Shown piece after piece: positions 52,500 through 61,322 of a stretch of DNA of 64,000 nt. The notes below the pieces were generated by a model, which was given only the letters and a program-made list of their open reading frames with translations, had not been told where the DNA came from and did no database searches. Origin of the DNA: Methyloterricola oryzae (GTDB taxonomy: Bacteria > Pseudomonadota > Gammaproteobacteria > Methylococcales > Methylococcaceae); the NCBI RefSeq assembly GCF_000934725.1, contig NZ_JYNS01000005.1, positions 186,001 to 250,000 on the forward strand. Direction: 5' to 3'. The stretch's first letter is position 1. Each line of letters starts with the position of its first letter. Made by a program: the position numbers and the translations under genes.

Positions 52500-53045
52500 A
52501 TGCCGTACCCCACTCGTCTGTTAGGCACCGCCTGCATCTCGTTTGTCCTTCTCGCAGGCGGCTGCACGCCTCGTAACCAGAGGCAGGCTTCCGAGCCGGT
52601 GCACGCCGGGTTCAGCGTGCCCGGCGTTCTGCAGTTCGAAAGTCGCCTGATGGATACGCCGCAGGAACCGATTGCTATGCAAACCGGGCGCTACAGCTAC
52701 GTGGCGGCCGTGCCGACCCCAGAGCAGGTCAATCCGTTATTGGTGGTCATCGACGTGCACCTGCCGGCGGGCGTGGACACCATATCCAACGCGGCGGAAT
52801 ACCTGCTTGTCCGCTCGGGTTACCACCTGGCCGATTATCCGTCGCACTCGGCCAAGGCGCGCGGCCTATTCGAGAAGCACATTCCTGATGTCCAGCGGCA
52901 CCTTGGCCCCATGACGCTTCGGGACGCGCTGCTGACACTGGGCGGCCCAGCTTTCCGCCTGTTGGTGGATCCCGTCAACCGCCTAGTGGCCTATGACGTG
53001 AGCCCGAAATTCGAAGCGCCCATTCAAGGAGTCGTCATCCGATGA
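52500..53045 (+). CDS. pilL: PilL-like ICE lipoprotein (TIGR03748 type)
   Basis: A 181-residue lipoprotein (lipobox LLAGGC) of the PFGI-1-class PilL family, associated with the mating type IV pilus or channel. Family features: GRYSYVAAVPTPEQVNPLLVVIDVHLPAGVDTISNAAEYLLVRSGY and HLGPMTLRDALLTLGGPAFRLLVDPVNRLVAYD, the latter a secretin N0-like fold. First gene of the transfer operon; its stop overlaps the next start. Confidence 0.8.
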   Translation: MPYPTRLLGTACISFVLLAGGCTPRNQRQASEPVHAGFSVPGVLQFESRLMDTPQEPIAMQTGRYSYVAAVPTPEQVNPLLVVIDVHLPAGVDTISNAAEYLLVRSGYHLADYPSHSAKARGLFEKHIPDVQRHLGPMTLRDALLTLGGPAFRLLVDPVNRLVAYDVSPKFEAPIQGVVIR

Positions 53046-53713
53046 AAGTCGTAGCGCCTTGTGCGACTGTGCTCGTCCTGTTGTCGACACTTTCAGCCTG
53101 CGGCGATAAGGAGCCGGACAAGACTCCCGCGCTGGATGCCGAGATTCAGCCGGTGCCTGCGGCTACTGTGGCGCCTAGTGCATCGCCGGAGACAAGCCCG
53201 CAAGTGCTGGCCAGTGAGCCGGCGCCAGAGCGACCTGTCGCCGAACCTCCGGCTGCTCTGCTACAGAACGCGCCAGAGCACGGCGTTATCGCTCCGGCCG
53301 ATGGCATCGAAAACCAGCAGCTGCAACAGACTATGCTGGCGCAGATCCAGGACGCGTTGACGCAGAACCAGGTGGCCTTGGACGGACTCAACGTCAAATT
53401 GGATCAGCTCATTCAACGTCAGGATCGCCCCGCTGCCGCGCCGGCGGCCCGCACCCGAGGGAAGGTCAAGCCAGAGCCTGAAAAATCGTCTGCACCACGG
53501 CCGAATGGACCCAAGGTTCCACCTTTCGCAATTGAAGCGGTGGACCTCTGGGGCGGGGATCAGCGCATCGTGATCAACGACGGAAACAGCCGTCGTGATC
53601 TCAAGCCGGGAGATAGTTACGCAGGCTGGACTCTGGTGGGTGCCCAAGACGGGCGAGTGACCGTTCGCGGCGAGCAGGGACAGAAGGTGATGCTGGATGT
53701 GCAATGGAAGTGA
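53042..53713 (+). CDS. ICE lipoprotein with coiled coil and PilP-like C-terminus
   Basis: A 223-residue lipoprotein (lipobox LSAC). A proline/alanine-rich region (about 30-95) is followed by a coiled coil (NQQLQQTMLAQIQDALTQNQVALDGL). The C-terminal beta domain (about 160-223, AVDLWGGDQRIVINDGNSRRDLKPGDSYAGWTLVGA) resembles the PilP/GspC homology-region fold. Probably a periplasmic connector working with PilL (inference). Confidence 0.6.
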   Translation: MKVVAPCATVLVLLSTLSACGDKEPDKTPALDAEIQPVPAATVAPSASPETSPQVLASEPAPERPVAEPPAALLQNAPEHGVIAPADGIENQQLQQTMLAQIQDALTQNQVALDGLNVKLDQLIQRQDRPAAAPAARTRGKVKPEPEKSSAPRPNGPKVPPFAIEAVDLWGGDQRIVINDGNSRRDLKPGDSYAGWTLVGAQDGRVTVRGEQGQKVMLDVQWK

Positions 53714-53880
53714 TCGTCACGGTCCTGCTGGGTTTGTGGATGGGCCTAGGACTGCCGGTGGTGGAGCGTGGCGAGACGGCGAACTGCCGCCCGCCGGAGG
53801 AGGCCCGTATCGTCTACAAGGACCTCACCCGGCCCTATGCCGAGGAGGCCTACTACCCAGTCATGGGGTGCCGACCGTAA
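53704..53880 (+). CDS. Small secreted ICE protein
   Basis: A 58-residue protein (MEVIVTVLLGLWMGLGLPVV start) with a signal peptide and a short mature part containing two cysteines (NCRPPEE, MGCRP). It overlaps the upstream gene by 10 bases and the downstream one by 13. Short, but the overlaps and the signal make it credible; function unknown. Confidence 0.55.
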   Translation: MEVIVTVLLGLWMGLGLPVVERGETANCRPPEEARIVYKDLTRPYAEEAYYPVMGCRP

Positions 53881-54680
53881 GCCGATGGACCAGAGGAGTC
53901 TTGGTGGTCTACCTAACATTGGCGCAGATGCAGGCCATCGCGGTTGAAATCGGCGACACCCTGGCGCGCTCGGTTCAGCCCAGGAACAGCCGACCGGCCG
54001 AATCCGGGGAACTTCCGACGCTGACTCGCTTTAGCCGGGAACACTGGGGTTTGAGCGAATCCGAGTGGACGCGCTATCTGGGCCTCATGCGCGGAATCCG
54101 CGGCAGTATGAGTCCAGCCACGCTCTCGCCCATCGAGGCCTTGGGCATCCACGCCGAGACCGAGGCGGAGCGGCGCGAATACGCCAAGCGCTTCGCCCGA
54201 ATCATGAAAGAAGACGCCGAGAGGGTACTCGCGTTTCAGCACGCCTACGATACCGCTTGGCAGGAACTGTACCCCGGCATGCCGGTGGTGGATGCCAGCG
54301 TGCTCTCGCTTCAGGCCCAGAGTCAGGTGCCGGCCGATCCGGTACTGGCAGCTGGCGACCGCCTTATGTTCTTTACTCGCTTGAAGGAGTGCGCCGAGTG
54401 CGAGCGTAATCTGCCGGTGGTACGCCGCGCCGCCGAGAAACAGGGGATCCAGTTGGACTTGTATTTCGTCGATGCCACATCCGACGACGATATCCGGCAC
54501 TGGGCTGCGCGCTACGCAGGCCAGTTCAACAAGCAGATGGGGAAGGCTGGGCGCATCACCTTTAACCACAATCGCGGCGAACTCGAACGCGCCGCGGGGC
54601 CGGCCGCCTCGGTGCCCAAGATCGTCAGAGTGCGGGGCAAGGCGCTGACGGCCATCGAACTCCACCAACTCATGCAGTAG
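53868..54680 (+). CDS. PFL_4693-family ICE protein (TIGR03759)
   Basis: A 270-residue exported protein of the TIGR03759 family, a core gene of PFGI-1-class transfer regions. A GTG at 53868 gives an N-terminal signal (RWTRGVLVVYLTLAQMQAIA). Family features: LSESEWTRYLGLMRGIRGSMSPATLSPIEALGIHAETEAERREYA and a C-terminal thioredoxin-like part (LMFFTRLKECAECERNLPVVR). The cysteine pair CAEC in a thioredoxin-like context suggests a periplasmic disulphide or assembly role (inference). Confidence 0.8.
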   Translation: MPTVSRWTRGVLVVYLTLAQMQAIAVEIGDTLARSVQPRNSRPAESGELPTLTRFSREHWGLSESEWTRYLGLMRGIRGSMSPATLSPIEALGIHAETEAERREYAKRFARIMKEDAERVLAFQHAYDTAWQELYPGMPVVDASVLSLQAQSQVPADPVLAAGDRLMFFTRLKECAECERNLPVVRRAAEKQGIQLDLYFVDATSDDDIRHWAARYAGQFNKQMGKAGRITFNHNRGELERAAGPAASVPKIVRVRGKALTAIELHQLMQ

Positions 54681-54706
54681 CCAGCGCGGTGGAAGAGCAG
54701 CATAGG

Positions 54707-55237
54707 ATGATCGCAAGTCTGGACGAACATGCCCTCTTTCGGTGGCGGACGAAACTTAAGTCCAAGCTGGATGTTCCCCAGGCTGTCCTGAGGGAATACG
54801 GCCTGATCCAGTCAGAGCAGTTCCCGCCTTTCCACGGGCCGCCGCACGCCCAATACCTGAGGTCACAAGGCTACGCATTCAGTTGGGGCCACATCCTGGA
54901 GCGCTCCGTGGAGCGCCTCGTCGTCTGGGACTTCGTGCTTGATCGCCTGCTGCAGCGCTATCAGAACGCGGGCCTCGGAATGCGCCAGCTGCAAGCTGTC
55001 GCGTACGGGGCCCTGGAGGCGCGTTGCGATTGCACGGAACGCGACACCATCTTGTCCGCCGCATACCACGAGGCGTGGAGAGTGTTTCCCGGCGGCGCGG
55101 TGAGCGCATTCGTGGTGGCCGCCCACTTCACCAGGGATGCCGAAGCGCGTGCCTGGGTGGCCGAATCCTTGATTCCTCATCTGCTGCCGGAGGCCATCGA
55201 GGCCGCAATCGCATATGTGGAAAGCGCTCCGTGTTAG
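54707..55237 (+). CDS. Hypothetical ICE protein
   Basis: A 176-residue protein without a recognised family, signal or membrane segment; mostly helical (RSVERLVVWDFVLDRLLQRYQNAGLGMRQLQAVAYGALEARCDCT). ATG 54707 is preferred over GTG 54689. It overlaps the transglycosylase gene by 23 bases, so it belongs to the transfer operon. Confidence 0.55.
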   Translation: MIASLDEHALFRWRTKLKSKLDVPQAVLREYGLIQSEQFPPFHGPPHAQYLRSQGYAFSWGHILERSVERLVVWDFVLDRLLQRYQNAGLGMRQLQAVAYGALEARCDCTERDTILSAAYHEAWRVFPGGAVSAFVVAAHFTRDAEARAWVAESLIPHLLPEAIEAAIAYVESAPC

Positions 55238-56171
55238 TCTGCTCCTGTGCGTGTCGGCTCTGTGCGAATCGCACGAGCGAGCAGTGCCATGGGGCTACGC
55301 CGAAGTGGCTCGCGCCCATGGCATCCCGGCCGAGGTGTTATTTGCCACCGCCCTGGCCGAAAGCGGCGCCCTGCTCAGCAATGGCTGCCTGAGGCCATGG
55401 CCTTGGACACTCACCGTGCGCGGCCGCACCGAACGCTTCTCCAGTCGTGATGCGGCTCATAGCGCGCTGCTGCGCTATCTGGAACGGGGGCACTCGACGA
55501 TCCGGGTGGGACTGATGCAGGTCGAGTGGCCGCTCTATAGCGACCGTCTCGGCAGCCCCGCTGAGGCATTGGAGCCTTACCATAATCTGCGCGAAGGCTC
55601 GAAGCTGCTGCTGGAGCGGTATGTAAAAGAGCGTAACTGGCGGGGCGCCATTCGTGGCTATCATACTCGCAAGCTACATCGCGCTTGGCACTTGTTGGCC
55701 AAGCTCAACCGGGCAGGGGAGCTTGCCTGCGGTTTCGACGCTCCCGAGGGAACGGTTTCGCCGCAGCGCGAGCGCATTGCGTCCTGGGTCCAGCACATCG
55801 CCGCGAGCTATGCCATCGACCCGGCCCTGGTCATGGCCGTGATCGAGGTGGAATCCGGGTTCGACAGCCTGGCCCGCTCCAACAAGCGCGCGCAAGGGCT
55901 GATGCAACTGATCCCGGCCACCGCCAGACGATTCGGTGTCAGCGACCCTTGGAATCCGGTGGAGAACATTCGCGGCGGCACCGCCTATCTGCATTGGCTG
56001 TTGCGGCATTTCAACGGCGATGTGCCCTTGTCCCTGGCGGCCTATAACGCCGGAGAAAAAGCGGTGGAGCAGTACCGGGGCATTCCTCCCTACGCTGAAA
56101 CCCAGGCATATGTGAACAAAATCCTGGCGCGCTACCCAAGAACCCAGCATCCGGTCCCGTTCGCGCGCTAG
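55215..56171 (+). CDS. Lytic transglycosylase with degenerate plus complete SLT domain
   Basis: A 318-residue exported protein that would open peptidoglycan for the conjugation channel. After the signal (MWKALRVSLLLCVSALC) an N-terminal SLT-like region (about 20-150) keeps FATALAESG and RVGLMQVEW but is otherwise degenerate. The C-terminal domain (about 185-310) is a canonical soluble-lytic-transglycosylase fold: MAVIEVESGF with catalytic Glu, AQGLMQLIPATARRFGV and LAAYNAGEKAV. Usual ICE transglycosylases carry one domain. Confidence 0.88.
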   Translation: MWKALRVSLLLCVSALCESHERAVPWGYAEVARAHGIPAEVLFATALAESGALLSNGCLRPWPWTLTVRGRTERFSSRDAAHSALLRYLERGHSTIRVGLMQVEWPLYSDRLGSPAEALEPYHNLREGSKLLLERYVKERNWRGAIRGYHTRKLHRAWHLLAKLNRAGELACGFDAPEGTVSPQRERIASWVQHIAASYAIDPALVMAVIEVESGFDSLARSNKRAQGLMQLIPATARRFGVSDPWNPVENIRGGTAYLHWLLRHFNGDVPLSLAAYNAGEKAVEQYRGIPPYAETQAYVNKILARYPRTQHPVPFAR

Positions 56172-56219
56172 TGGGAGGCCATTGCGTCCAGTGAACATAG
56201 CGCATGGAGAAACCGGCCA

Positions 56220-56744
56220 ATGACGCATGAGATCAAAGCGGCGCTGGCCGCGCTATTGATGATTGCGGGCGCCGTGGCTTGGGCTGAGCCGGTTGTGATC
56301 TACGACAGTGGTCGCAGCGAATCCATCGAGGCTTACGTGCCTCGGCCCAAACCGCAGCCTAAAGCTTTCAAACCGAAGCCGGATGCCTTGATAGCCAGCT
56401 TGCTGGACCGACGCTTTCCGGTGCACACGCCGGAACTGACGCCGGGAATAGTGGCGCCCATGGCCAGCGCGTTCTCCGGATTGACGCAACCCGTATTCCT
56501 GGTGGGGAGCGATGATCTGTCTCGCCGCTGGCTGCGGCAATTTGGCGGCAAGCTGCGCGCGGTCGGCGCGGTGGGCCTGGTTATAGAAGCTCAGAGTCTG
56601 GCGGAATTCCAGGAATTGGCGGCCCTCGCGCCAGCCCTGCGCCTGGTGCCTGTATCCGGCTCGGATCTGGTGCGGCAACTTGCGCCGACCCTGCGTCTGG
56701 AGCATTACCCGCTCCTGATTTCCGCCCGGCGGATCGAGCAGTGA
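56220..56744 (+). CDS. PFL_4695-family ICE protein (TIGR03765)
   Basis: A 174-residue exported protein (signal AALAALLMIAGAVAWA) of the TIGR03765 family that precedes TraD in PFGI-1-class elements. Conserved parts: VVIYDSGRSESIEAYV, LIASLLDRRFPVHTPELTPGIV, PVFLVGSDDLSRRWLRQ and LRLEHYPLLISARRIEQ. The C-terminal part resembles the TraN/TrbC-type periplasmic domain. Its stop overlaps the traD start (GTGA). Confidence 0.83.
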   Translation: MTHEIKAALAALLMIAGAVAWAEPVVIYDSGRSESIEAYVPRPKPQPKAFKPKPDALIASLLDRRFPVHTPELTPGIVAPMASAFSGLTQPVFLVGSDDLSRRWLRQFGGKLRAVGAVGLVIEAQSLAEFQELAALAPALRLVPVSGSDLVRQLAPTLRLEHYPLLISARRIEQ

Positions 56745-58831
56745 GTCTGCACCCGATTGAGGCACTGCTGCGCCCACCGGTGGAACTGTGGTCCGCGTTG
56801 ACCGCTGGCGCTGCGGTCGGCGTGGTCGCACTGGAGCCCGATGCCTTGATGATGCCAACCGATTTGGCGCGGGCCGCTGCGGCCGCTCTGGGTTTCCTGA
56901 CCTGGCTGCGCGCCTCTCAGGGATATCGCATCGTGCGTTATCAGCGCAACTTGAAGAGGCTATCGCTGTACCGTCTCAAGGCGGGTGAGATCCCGGTCAG
57001 CCGGAACAAGTTATTCCTGGGCAAGGGTTTTCGCTGGACTCAGCGCCACACGCAGCGGCTGAAGGACACGCAGAAGCCCATGGGACGCCCGTATGTCGAA
57101 CCTGGCGCTTGGTATCTGTGGGCACGCAAGGTGGAGACTGCCTGGGAGGACCATCCCCGACTGCAATGGGTGAGCCGGCTGTTGACGCGGGATGCCTGGT
57201 GGAATCCGCTGGCACCGCTGCCCCCGGTGGGTGGCAAGGCGGCGCTACACGGCGTGGAACTGGATGAGCGCGACGTGTGGATGCCGTTATACGAACGGGT
57301 GGGGCACACGCTGGTGCTGGGAACGACGCGCGTTGGCAAGACCCGTCTCGCTGAAATCCTCATCACCCAGGACATCCGCCGGGGCGATGTGACCATCGTA
57401 TTTGATCCCAAGGGCGATGCCGACCTCATGAAGCGGGTGGTGGCCGAGGCGCATCGGGCCGGGAGGCAGAATGCGCTGTTCGTGTTCCATCTGGGCTACC
57501 CCGAGATATCCGCCCGCTACAACCCGATCGCTAGTTTCTCGCGCATCACGGAGGTGGCCACGCGCATCGCCAATCAGCTACCGAGCCAGGGCAATGCCGC
57601 AGCGTTCCGCGAGTTCGCCTGGCATTTCACCAATATCGTGGCGCGAACCTTGGTGGCGCTGGGCCAACGGCCCGATTACACCTTGATCACTCGGTACGTG
57701 CGTTACATCGAGCCGCTGCTCCTGGAATATTACCGGCATTGGCTGCCTCAGGTGGCGCCACCCGACTGGCAGCAGGCGGTGGTCGATCGGGCCGCCAACA
57801 TCGATGAACGGCAACTGCCTTTCGAGCTGAAGGGACGTTCCCACGAAGTCATTGCCTTGGTCCAGTATGCCAAGGAGGCCGGACTGTACGATCCGGTGGC
57901 GGACGGCTTGCGCACGGTGTTCGAGTACGACAAGAAGTATTTTGACAAGCTGGTGGTGGGTCTGCAGCCACTGATGGAAAAACTCATCTCGGGCAAGACA
58001 CGTGAACTGATCGCACCCGACTACAGCGACATCGATGACCCACGCCCGATCTTCGACTGGATGCAAATCATAAGGCGCAAGGGCATCGTCTACGTCGGGT
58101 TGGACGCGCTCAGCGATATGGCGGTGTCGCAGGCGGTGGGCAACTCCATGTTCGCTGACCTGGTGTCGGTAGCAGGGCATGTCTATAAACACGGGGTGGA
58201 CGGCGCGCTGCCGGAAGCGTCACGCTCACGTGCGCTACCAGTCATCAATCTACATTGCGACGAGTTCAACGAACTGATCGGCGATGAGTTCATTCCCATG
58301 GTCAACAAGGGGGGCGGTGCAGGCTTTCAGGTCACCGCCTACACGCAGACCGCCCCGGACATCGAGGCGCGCCTGGGCAATGCCGCCAAAACCAAACAGG
58401 TCATCGGCAACTTCAACACCACCCTCATGTTGCGTGTAAAGGATTTTGCCACCGCGGAACTGATGACCAATCAACTGGATCAGGTGGAGGTTTACACCCG
58501 AACCCCGGTTTCGGGCGCCATCGATTCCTCGGATCCGACTTCGGAGGTGGATTACATCTCCCGCAATGAGGACAGTCTGGGCGTGTCGGAAGTGCCTTTG
58601 ATCACCCCGGCGGACATCATGTCCTTGCCCAAGGGACAAGCATTCGCGCTGCTGGAGGGCGGGCAGTTGTGGAAGATTCGCATGGCGTTGCCAGACCCTG
58701 CAGAGGATTTGCACATGCCCCAGGATCTGCAAGCGGTAGCCGAACTCATGGCCCGTAAGTACAGCACGGGCGACCACTGGTGGGGCACTGCCGCCGCCAC
58801 GCCGCTAATCACGGTCGCGAAGAATGGCTGA
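56741..58831 (+). CDS. traD: Conjugative coupling protein TraD (TIGR03743)
   Basis: Inner-membrane ATPase that delivers the relaxosome to the type IV channel. The 696-residue product starts at GTG 56741. It has two N-terminal membrane segments (about 17-55), Walker A LVLGTTRVGKTRLAEIL (about 188-204), Walker B-like VYVGLDALSD, and VFDPKGDAD. The C-terminal all-alpha domain has VINLHCDEFNELIGDEFIPMVNKGGGAGFQVTAYTQT. This is the SXT/TOL-type TraD. The relaxase gene is not in the window. Confidence 0.93.
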   Translation: MSLHPIEALLRPPVELWSALTAGAAVGVVALEPDALMMPTDLARAAAAALGFLTWLRASQGYRIVRYQRNLKRLSLYRLKAGEIPVSRNKLFLGKGFRWTQRHTQRLKDTQKPMGRPYVEPGAWYLWARKVETAWEDHPRLQWVSRLLTRDAWWNPLAPLPPVGGKAALHGVELDERDVWMPLYERVGHTLVLGTTRVGKTRLAEILITQDIRRGDVTIVFDPKGDADLMKRVVAEAHRAGRQNALFVFHLGYPEISARYNPIASFSRITEVATRIANQLPSQGNAAAFREFAWHFTNIVARTLVALGQRPDYTLITRYVRYIEPLLLEYYRHWLPQVAPPDWQQAVVDRAANIDERQLPFELKGRSHEVIALVQYAKEAGLYDPVADGLRTVFEYDKKYFDKLVVGLQPLMEKLISGKTRELIAPDYSDIDDPRPIFDWMQIIRRKGIVYVGLDALSDMAVSQAVGNSMFADLVSVAGHVYKHGVDGALPEASRSRALPVINLHCDEFNELIGDEFIPMVNKGGGAGFQVTAYTQTAPDIEARLGNAAKTKQVIGNFNTTLMLRVKDFATAELMTNQLDQVEVYTRTPVSGAIDSSDPTSEVDYISRNEDSLGVSEVPLITPADIMSLPKGQAFALLEGGQLWKIRMALPDPAEDLHMPQDLQAVAELMARKYSTGDHWWGTAAATPLITVAKNG

Positions 58832-59573
58832 CGCCATCCCGGTACAGAGCCGCGCCTCAGGCGTTGCACCCCATCGTGGCCCGCTTGGTCGTTTATTGGG
58901 CTGGGTGCTGAGCATCGCCGTCTGGCTGGTCCTGGGCCTGTTTGGCAACATCCTATTCGAGTGCGTGTGCGTCGGACTGCTCTGGCCGGACCAGGGCCCC
59001 AGACGGAGCCAGGCCATGCTGGAGGCGGAACTGGCATACCTGGGTAACGATATAAAAGCGAGTCTGTTGGTGGAACATCCAACGGACTTTGCTACGGGTA
59101 TGGCGGCTGACCTGCATCGCCGCCTGTATGTGGACACTGGCCTGACAAGCTTGCTGCGGCGGGCGGAAACCGCAGCGTCCCGGATCGAGGAAAATCCCTT
59201 CTTTCGTCAACGGCTGGATGACACGCTTGTAGGTCTTCGCAAATACCTGGCGGCCGCCATGATCGCCACCCAGGTGTATGCGGTGCGGGTCGCCGTGCTG
59301 GTACTGGCAATGCCTGTGTTTTGCCTGTTCGGCCTGGTGGCGCTGGTCGACGGCATCGTAAGCAGGGATTTGCGCCGCTTTGGTGTTGGACGTGAACATG
59401 GCCAGGTGTATCACCTCGCCAAGCGCGCCATTGGGCCTACACTCACGCTGCCTTGGGCAATCTATCTGGCCTGGCCAACCACCGTGCACCCCAATTACGT
59501 CATCCTGCCTTTCGCGCTGCTGTTCGCCGTCGCAGTGGCCGTCAGTGCGGCCACATTCAAAAAGTATCTGTAG
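58824..59573 (+). CDS. ICE membrane protein (TIGR03747)
   Basis: A 249-residue inner-membrane protein of the TIGR03747 family, always next to traD in this ICE class. Four hydrophobic segments: near 24-50, 150-175, 205-220 and 225-243. Conserved SIAVWLVLGLFGNILFE, LLWPDQG and LVALVDGIVSRDLRRFGVGREHG. It overlaps traD by 8 bases. It is the last transfer gene before the metal-resistance cargo. Confidence 0.85.
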   Translation: MADAIPVQSRASGVAPHRGPLGRLLGWVLSIAVWLVLGLFGNILFECVCVGLLWPDQGPRRSQAMLEAELAYLGNDIKASLLVEHPTDFATGMAADLHRRLYVDTGLTSLLRRAETAASRIEENPFFRQRLDDTLVGLRKYLAAAMIATQVYAVRVAVLVLAMPVFCLFGLVALVDGIVSRDLRRFGVGREHGQVYHLAKRAIGPTLTLPWAIYLAWPTTVHPNYVILPFALLFAVAVAVSAATFKKYL

Positions 59574-60079
59574 TTCCGAGTAATAGCACTGCGGGAATTG
59601 AGCCTGCCGCCAGAAGCGGCGGATCTTCGGCGCGCCATGTTCTACCATTCGGTGATCGGAAACCGAATCGACTCCCGATGGCGGGTATCATAAGCATTAC
59701 AGTCATCAGCCCGATACCGCGGACAGCCTCCATTTCGGCCATAACCGCCGTTTGATCAGTCCGCATTCCTGTCATTTGCGAAGGTCAGCTCTGATTTATT
59801 TCATCAGAATGCCAATTGCCCATTGCTGTCGTCAAGATTACAACACGCTGATTGCGGAGGCAGTTTCAATTTCCTCTCGCACCACCACGCTCTCTGGGAC
59901 CAACCCTTCTCAGTTGGGCCTTTCGTACCCGGAAGCCCAACAACGGTGTGAGTTTCGCAGTTTGGATTTTTGCTCTTGATCATGCCTCGTGAGTCTGTGT
60001 TCTGGCCTTTGCGGAAGTTTTCGCGGTTGAACTCGACGGTTGCGGTCGTGCGAACCACAATTGACTCAGGCTTTCGTGC
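59574..60079. other. Gene-poor junction between transfer module and metal cargo
   Basis: No convincing gene in 506 bases. A short minus-strand frame (59804-60058, 84 codons) follows the tolC stop but has no recognised family or Shine-Dalgarno. Base composition is lower in GC than the flanks. This looks like the seam of a cargo insertion: the transfer operon stops at 59573 and everything beyond is on the other strand. Confidence 0.5.
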
Positions 60080-61297
60080 TCAAGGCGTCTCCCCGACGAT
60101 GCCTTCTAACCGGGCGAGGGCCTTCTCGTGCTCGGCGAGCTCGCTGTGGAATTCCAGTTCGTTTTCCTGCAGGGTCAACAGACTATTGAGCAGGGTCAAG
60201 AAGTCAATTTTACCCACTGCGTAACTAGCCTGGGCCGAAGTTAAGGTTAGGCGCGATTGGGGAATGATGGCGTCGCGCAGAAGTTTCACCAGTTTCTCCG
60301 CTCGCTCGGCCTGGGCCAAGTTGTCCTTGATTCGAGACAATAGTTCCTGCCGCAGTGCCTGCAAGTCCTGGAACGAGGCCTCTCTCCCGGCCACCGCCTC
60401 GTTCACGCCTTGCCGTTGCTTTGTGGCGAAGTACAGCGGTACCTTCACGTTGAGCATCACCTGATAGCCATCAGTGTTCATGGCATTATCGTGAAGTCCG
60501 CGCGCGTCCAATTCGAAGTCCGGGTAATACTCTCGCTTGGCCAGAGCGATGGACTGATCGCCCCGTTCCAGGGTCTTTTGTTGACCATGAAGCAGAGGCG
60601 AGGACTGATCTACCAGTGCGTTCAGTTCTGCGGGTGAATGGTGCAGAGGGGTGAACTCGATCTCGCCGGGCGGGGCGAGCGGGTCGTTGGGAAGACGGTT
60701 GAGGATGCGATTGATGACGGCATGGAGGGACTGCCGTTTCTGCTCCAGGGACGCCAGCCGAGCCAGGAGCCGGGAAATCTCGGTCTGCGCGCGAAACACA
60801 TCCTGCTGGGCAGCCTGTCCGACCGAGTAGCGCGACTCAGCGGTGTCCTCGAACTCCTCCAGCAACAGCTTGGTCTTTCCCAACACGTCGATGGAATCAT
60901 GGACGAAATGCAGGTCGTAAAAGGACTCCTTGAGCTGAGCGATCACCGCCAACTGCATGGCCCTATAATCCTGTTCCATCCGTTCCGCATCGCGGGTGGC
61001 GATTTCGCCCTTGAGCCGGAGCTTCCCCGGAAACGGGACTTCTTGACTCATACCATACATCACTTCCCGGTTCGGATTCATGTCCTTATATCCGAGAATA
61101 ACCTTGGGATCAGGCAAGGTCTGCACCTGGGGGATTACCGCCTTGCCGGACTCCCACCGCTGACGAGCTGCCTGAATATCGGGATTGCGTTCCTGGGCTT
61201 CTCGAATCAACGCTGTCAACGCCGACCTTGGCTCACTCTCCTGAGCCAATCCCAGCACAGACCAAACCAAACTAGCCCACAACAGTACCAATTTCAT
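60080..61297 (-). CDS. TolC-family outer-membrane efflux protein (CusC/CzcC type)
   Basis: Outer-membrane channel of a tripartite metal-efflux pump. The 405-residue product has a signal (MKLVLLWASLVWSVLGLA) and two outer-membrane-efflux repeats (about 30-215 and 240-400). It shows the typical NPDIQAARQRWESGKAVIPQ, LPDPKV and GKLRLKGEIATRDAER features. The start at 61297 is preferred because CGGAGA lies 7 bases upstream; a longer frame to 61369 exists. It follows the ATPase fragment by 25 bases. Confidence 0.88.
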   Translation of the reverse strand: MKLVLLWASLVWSVLGLAQESEPRSALTALIREAQERNPDIQAARQRWESGKAVIPQVQTLPDPKVILGYKDMNPNREVMYGMSQEVPFPGKLRLKGEIATRDAERMEQDYRAMQLAVIAQLKESFYDLHFVHDSIDVLGKTKLLLEEFEDTAESRYSVGQAAQQDVFRAQTEISRLLARLASLEQKRQSLHAVINRILNRLPNDPLAPPGEIEFTPLHHSPAELNALVDQSSPLLHGQQKTLERGDQSIALAKREYYPDFELDARGLHDNAMNTDGYQVMLNVKVPLYFATKQRQGVNEAVAGREASFQDLQALRQELLSRIKDNLAQAERAEKLVKLLRDAIIPQSRLTLTSAQASYAVGKIDFLTLLNSLLTLQENELEFHSELAEHEKALARLEGIVGETP

Positions 61298-61322
61298 GAG
61301 GATTCTCCGGCTCATCACAATC

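Noticed and set aside
59804-60058. 84-codon minus-strand frame after tolC
   Set aside because: No Shine-Dalgarno, no family and unusual composition; kept only as part of the junction description.
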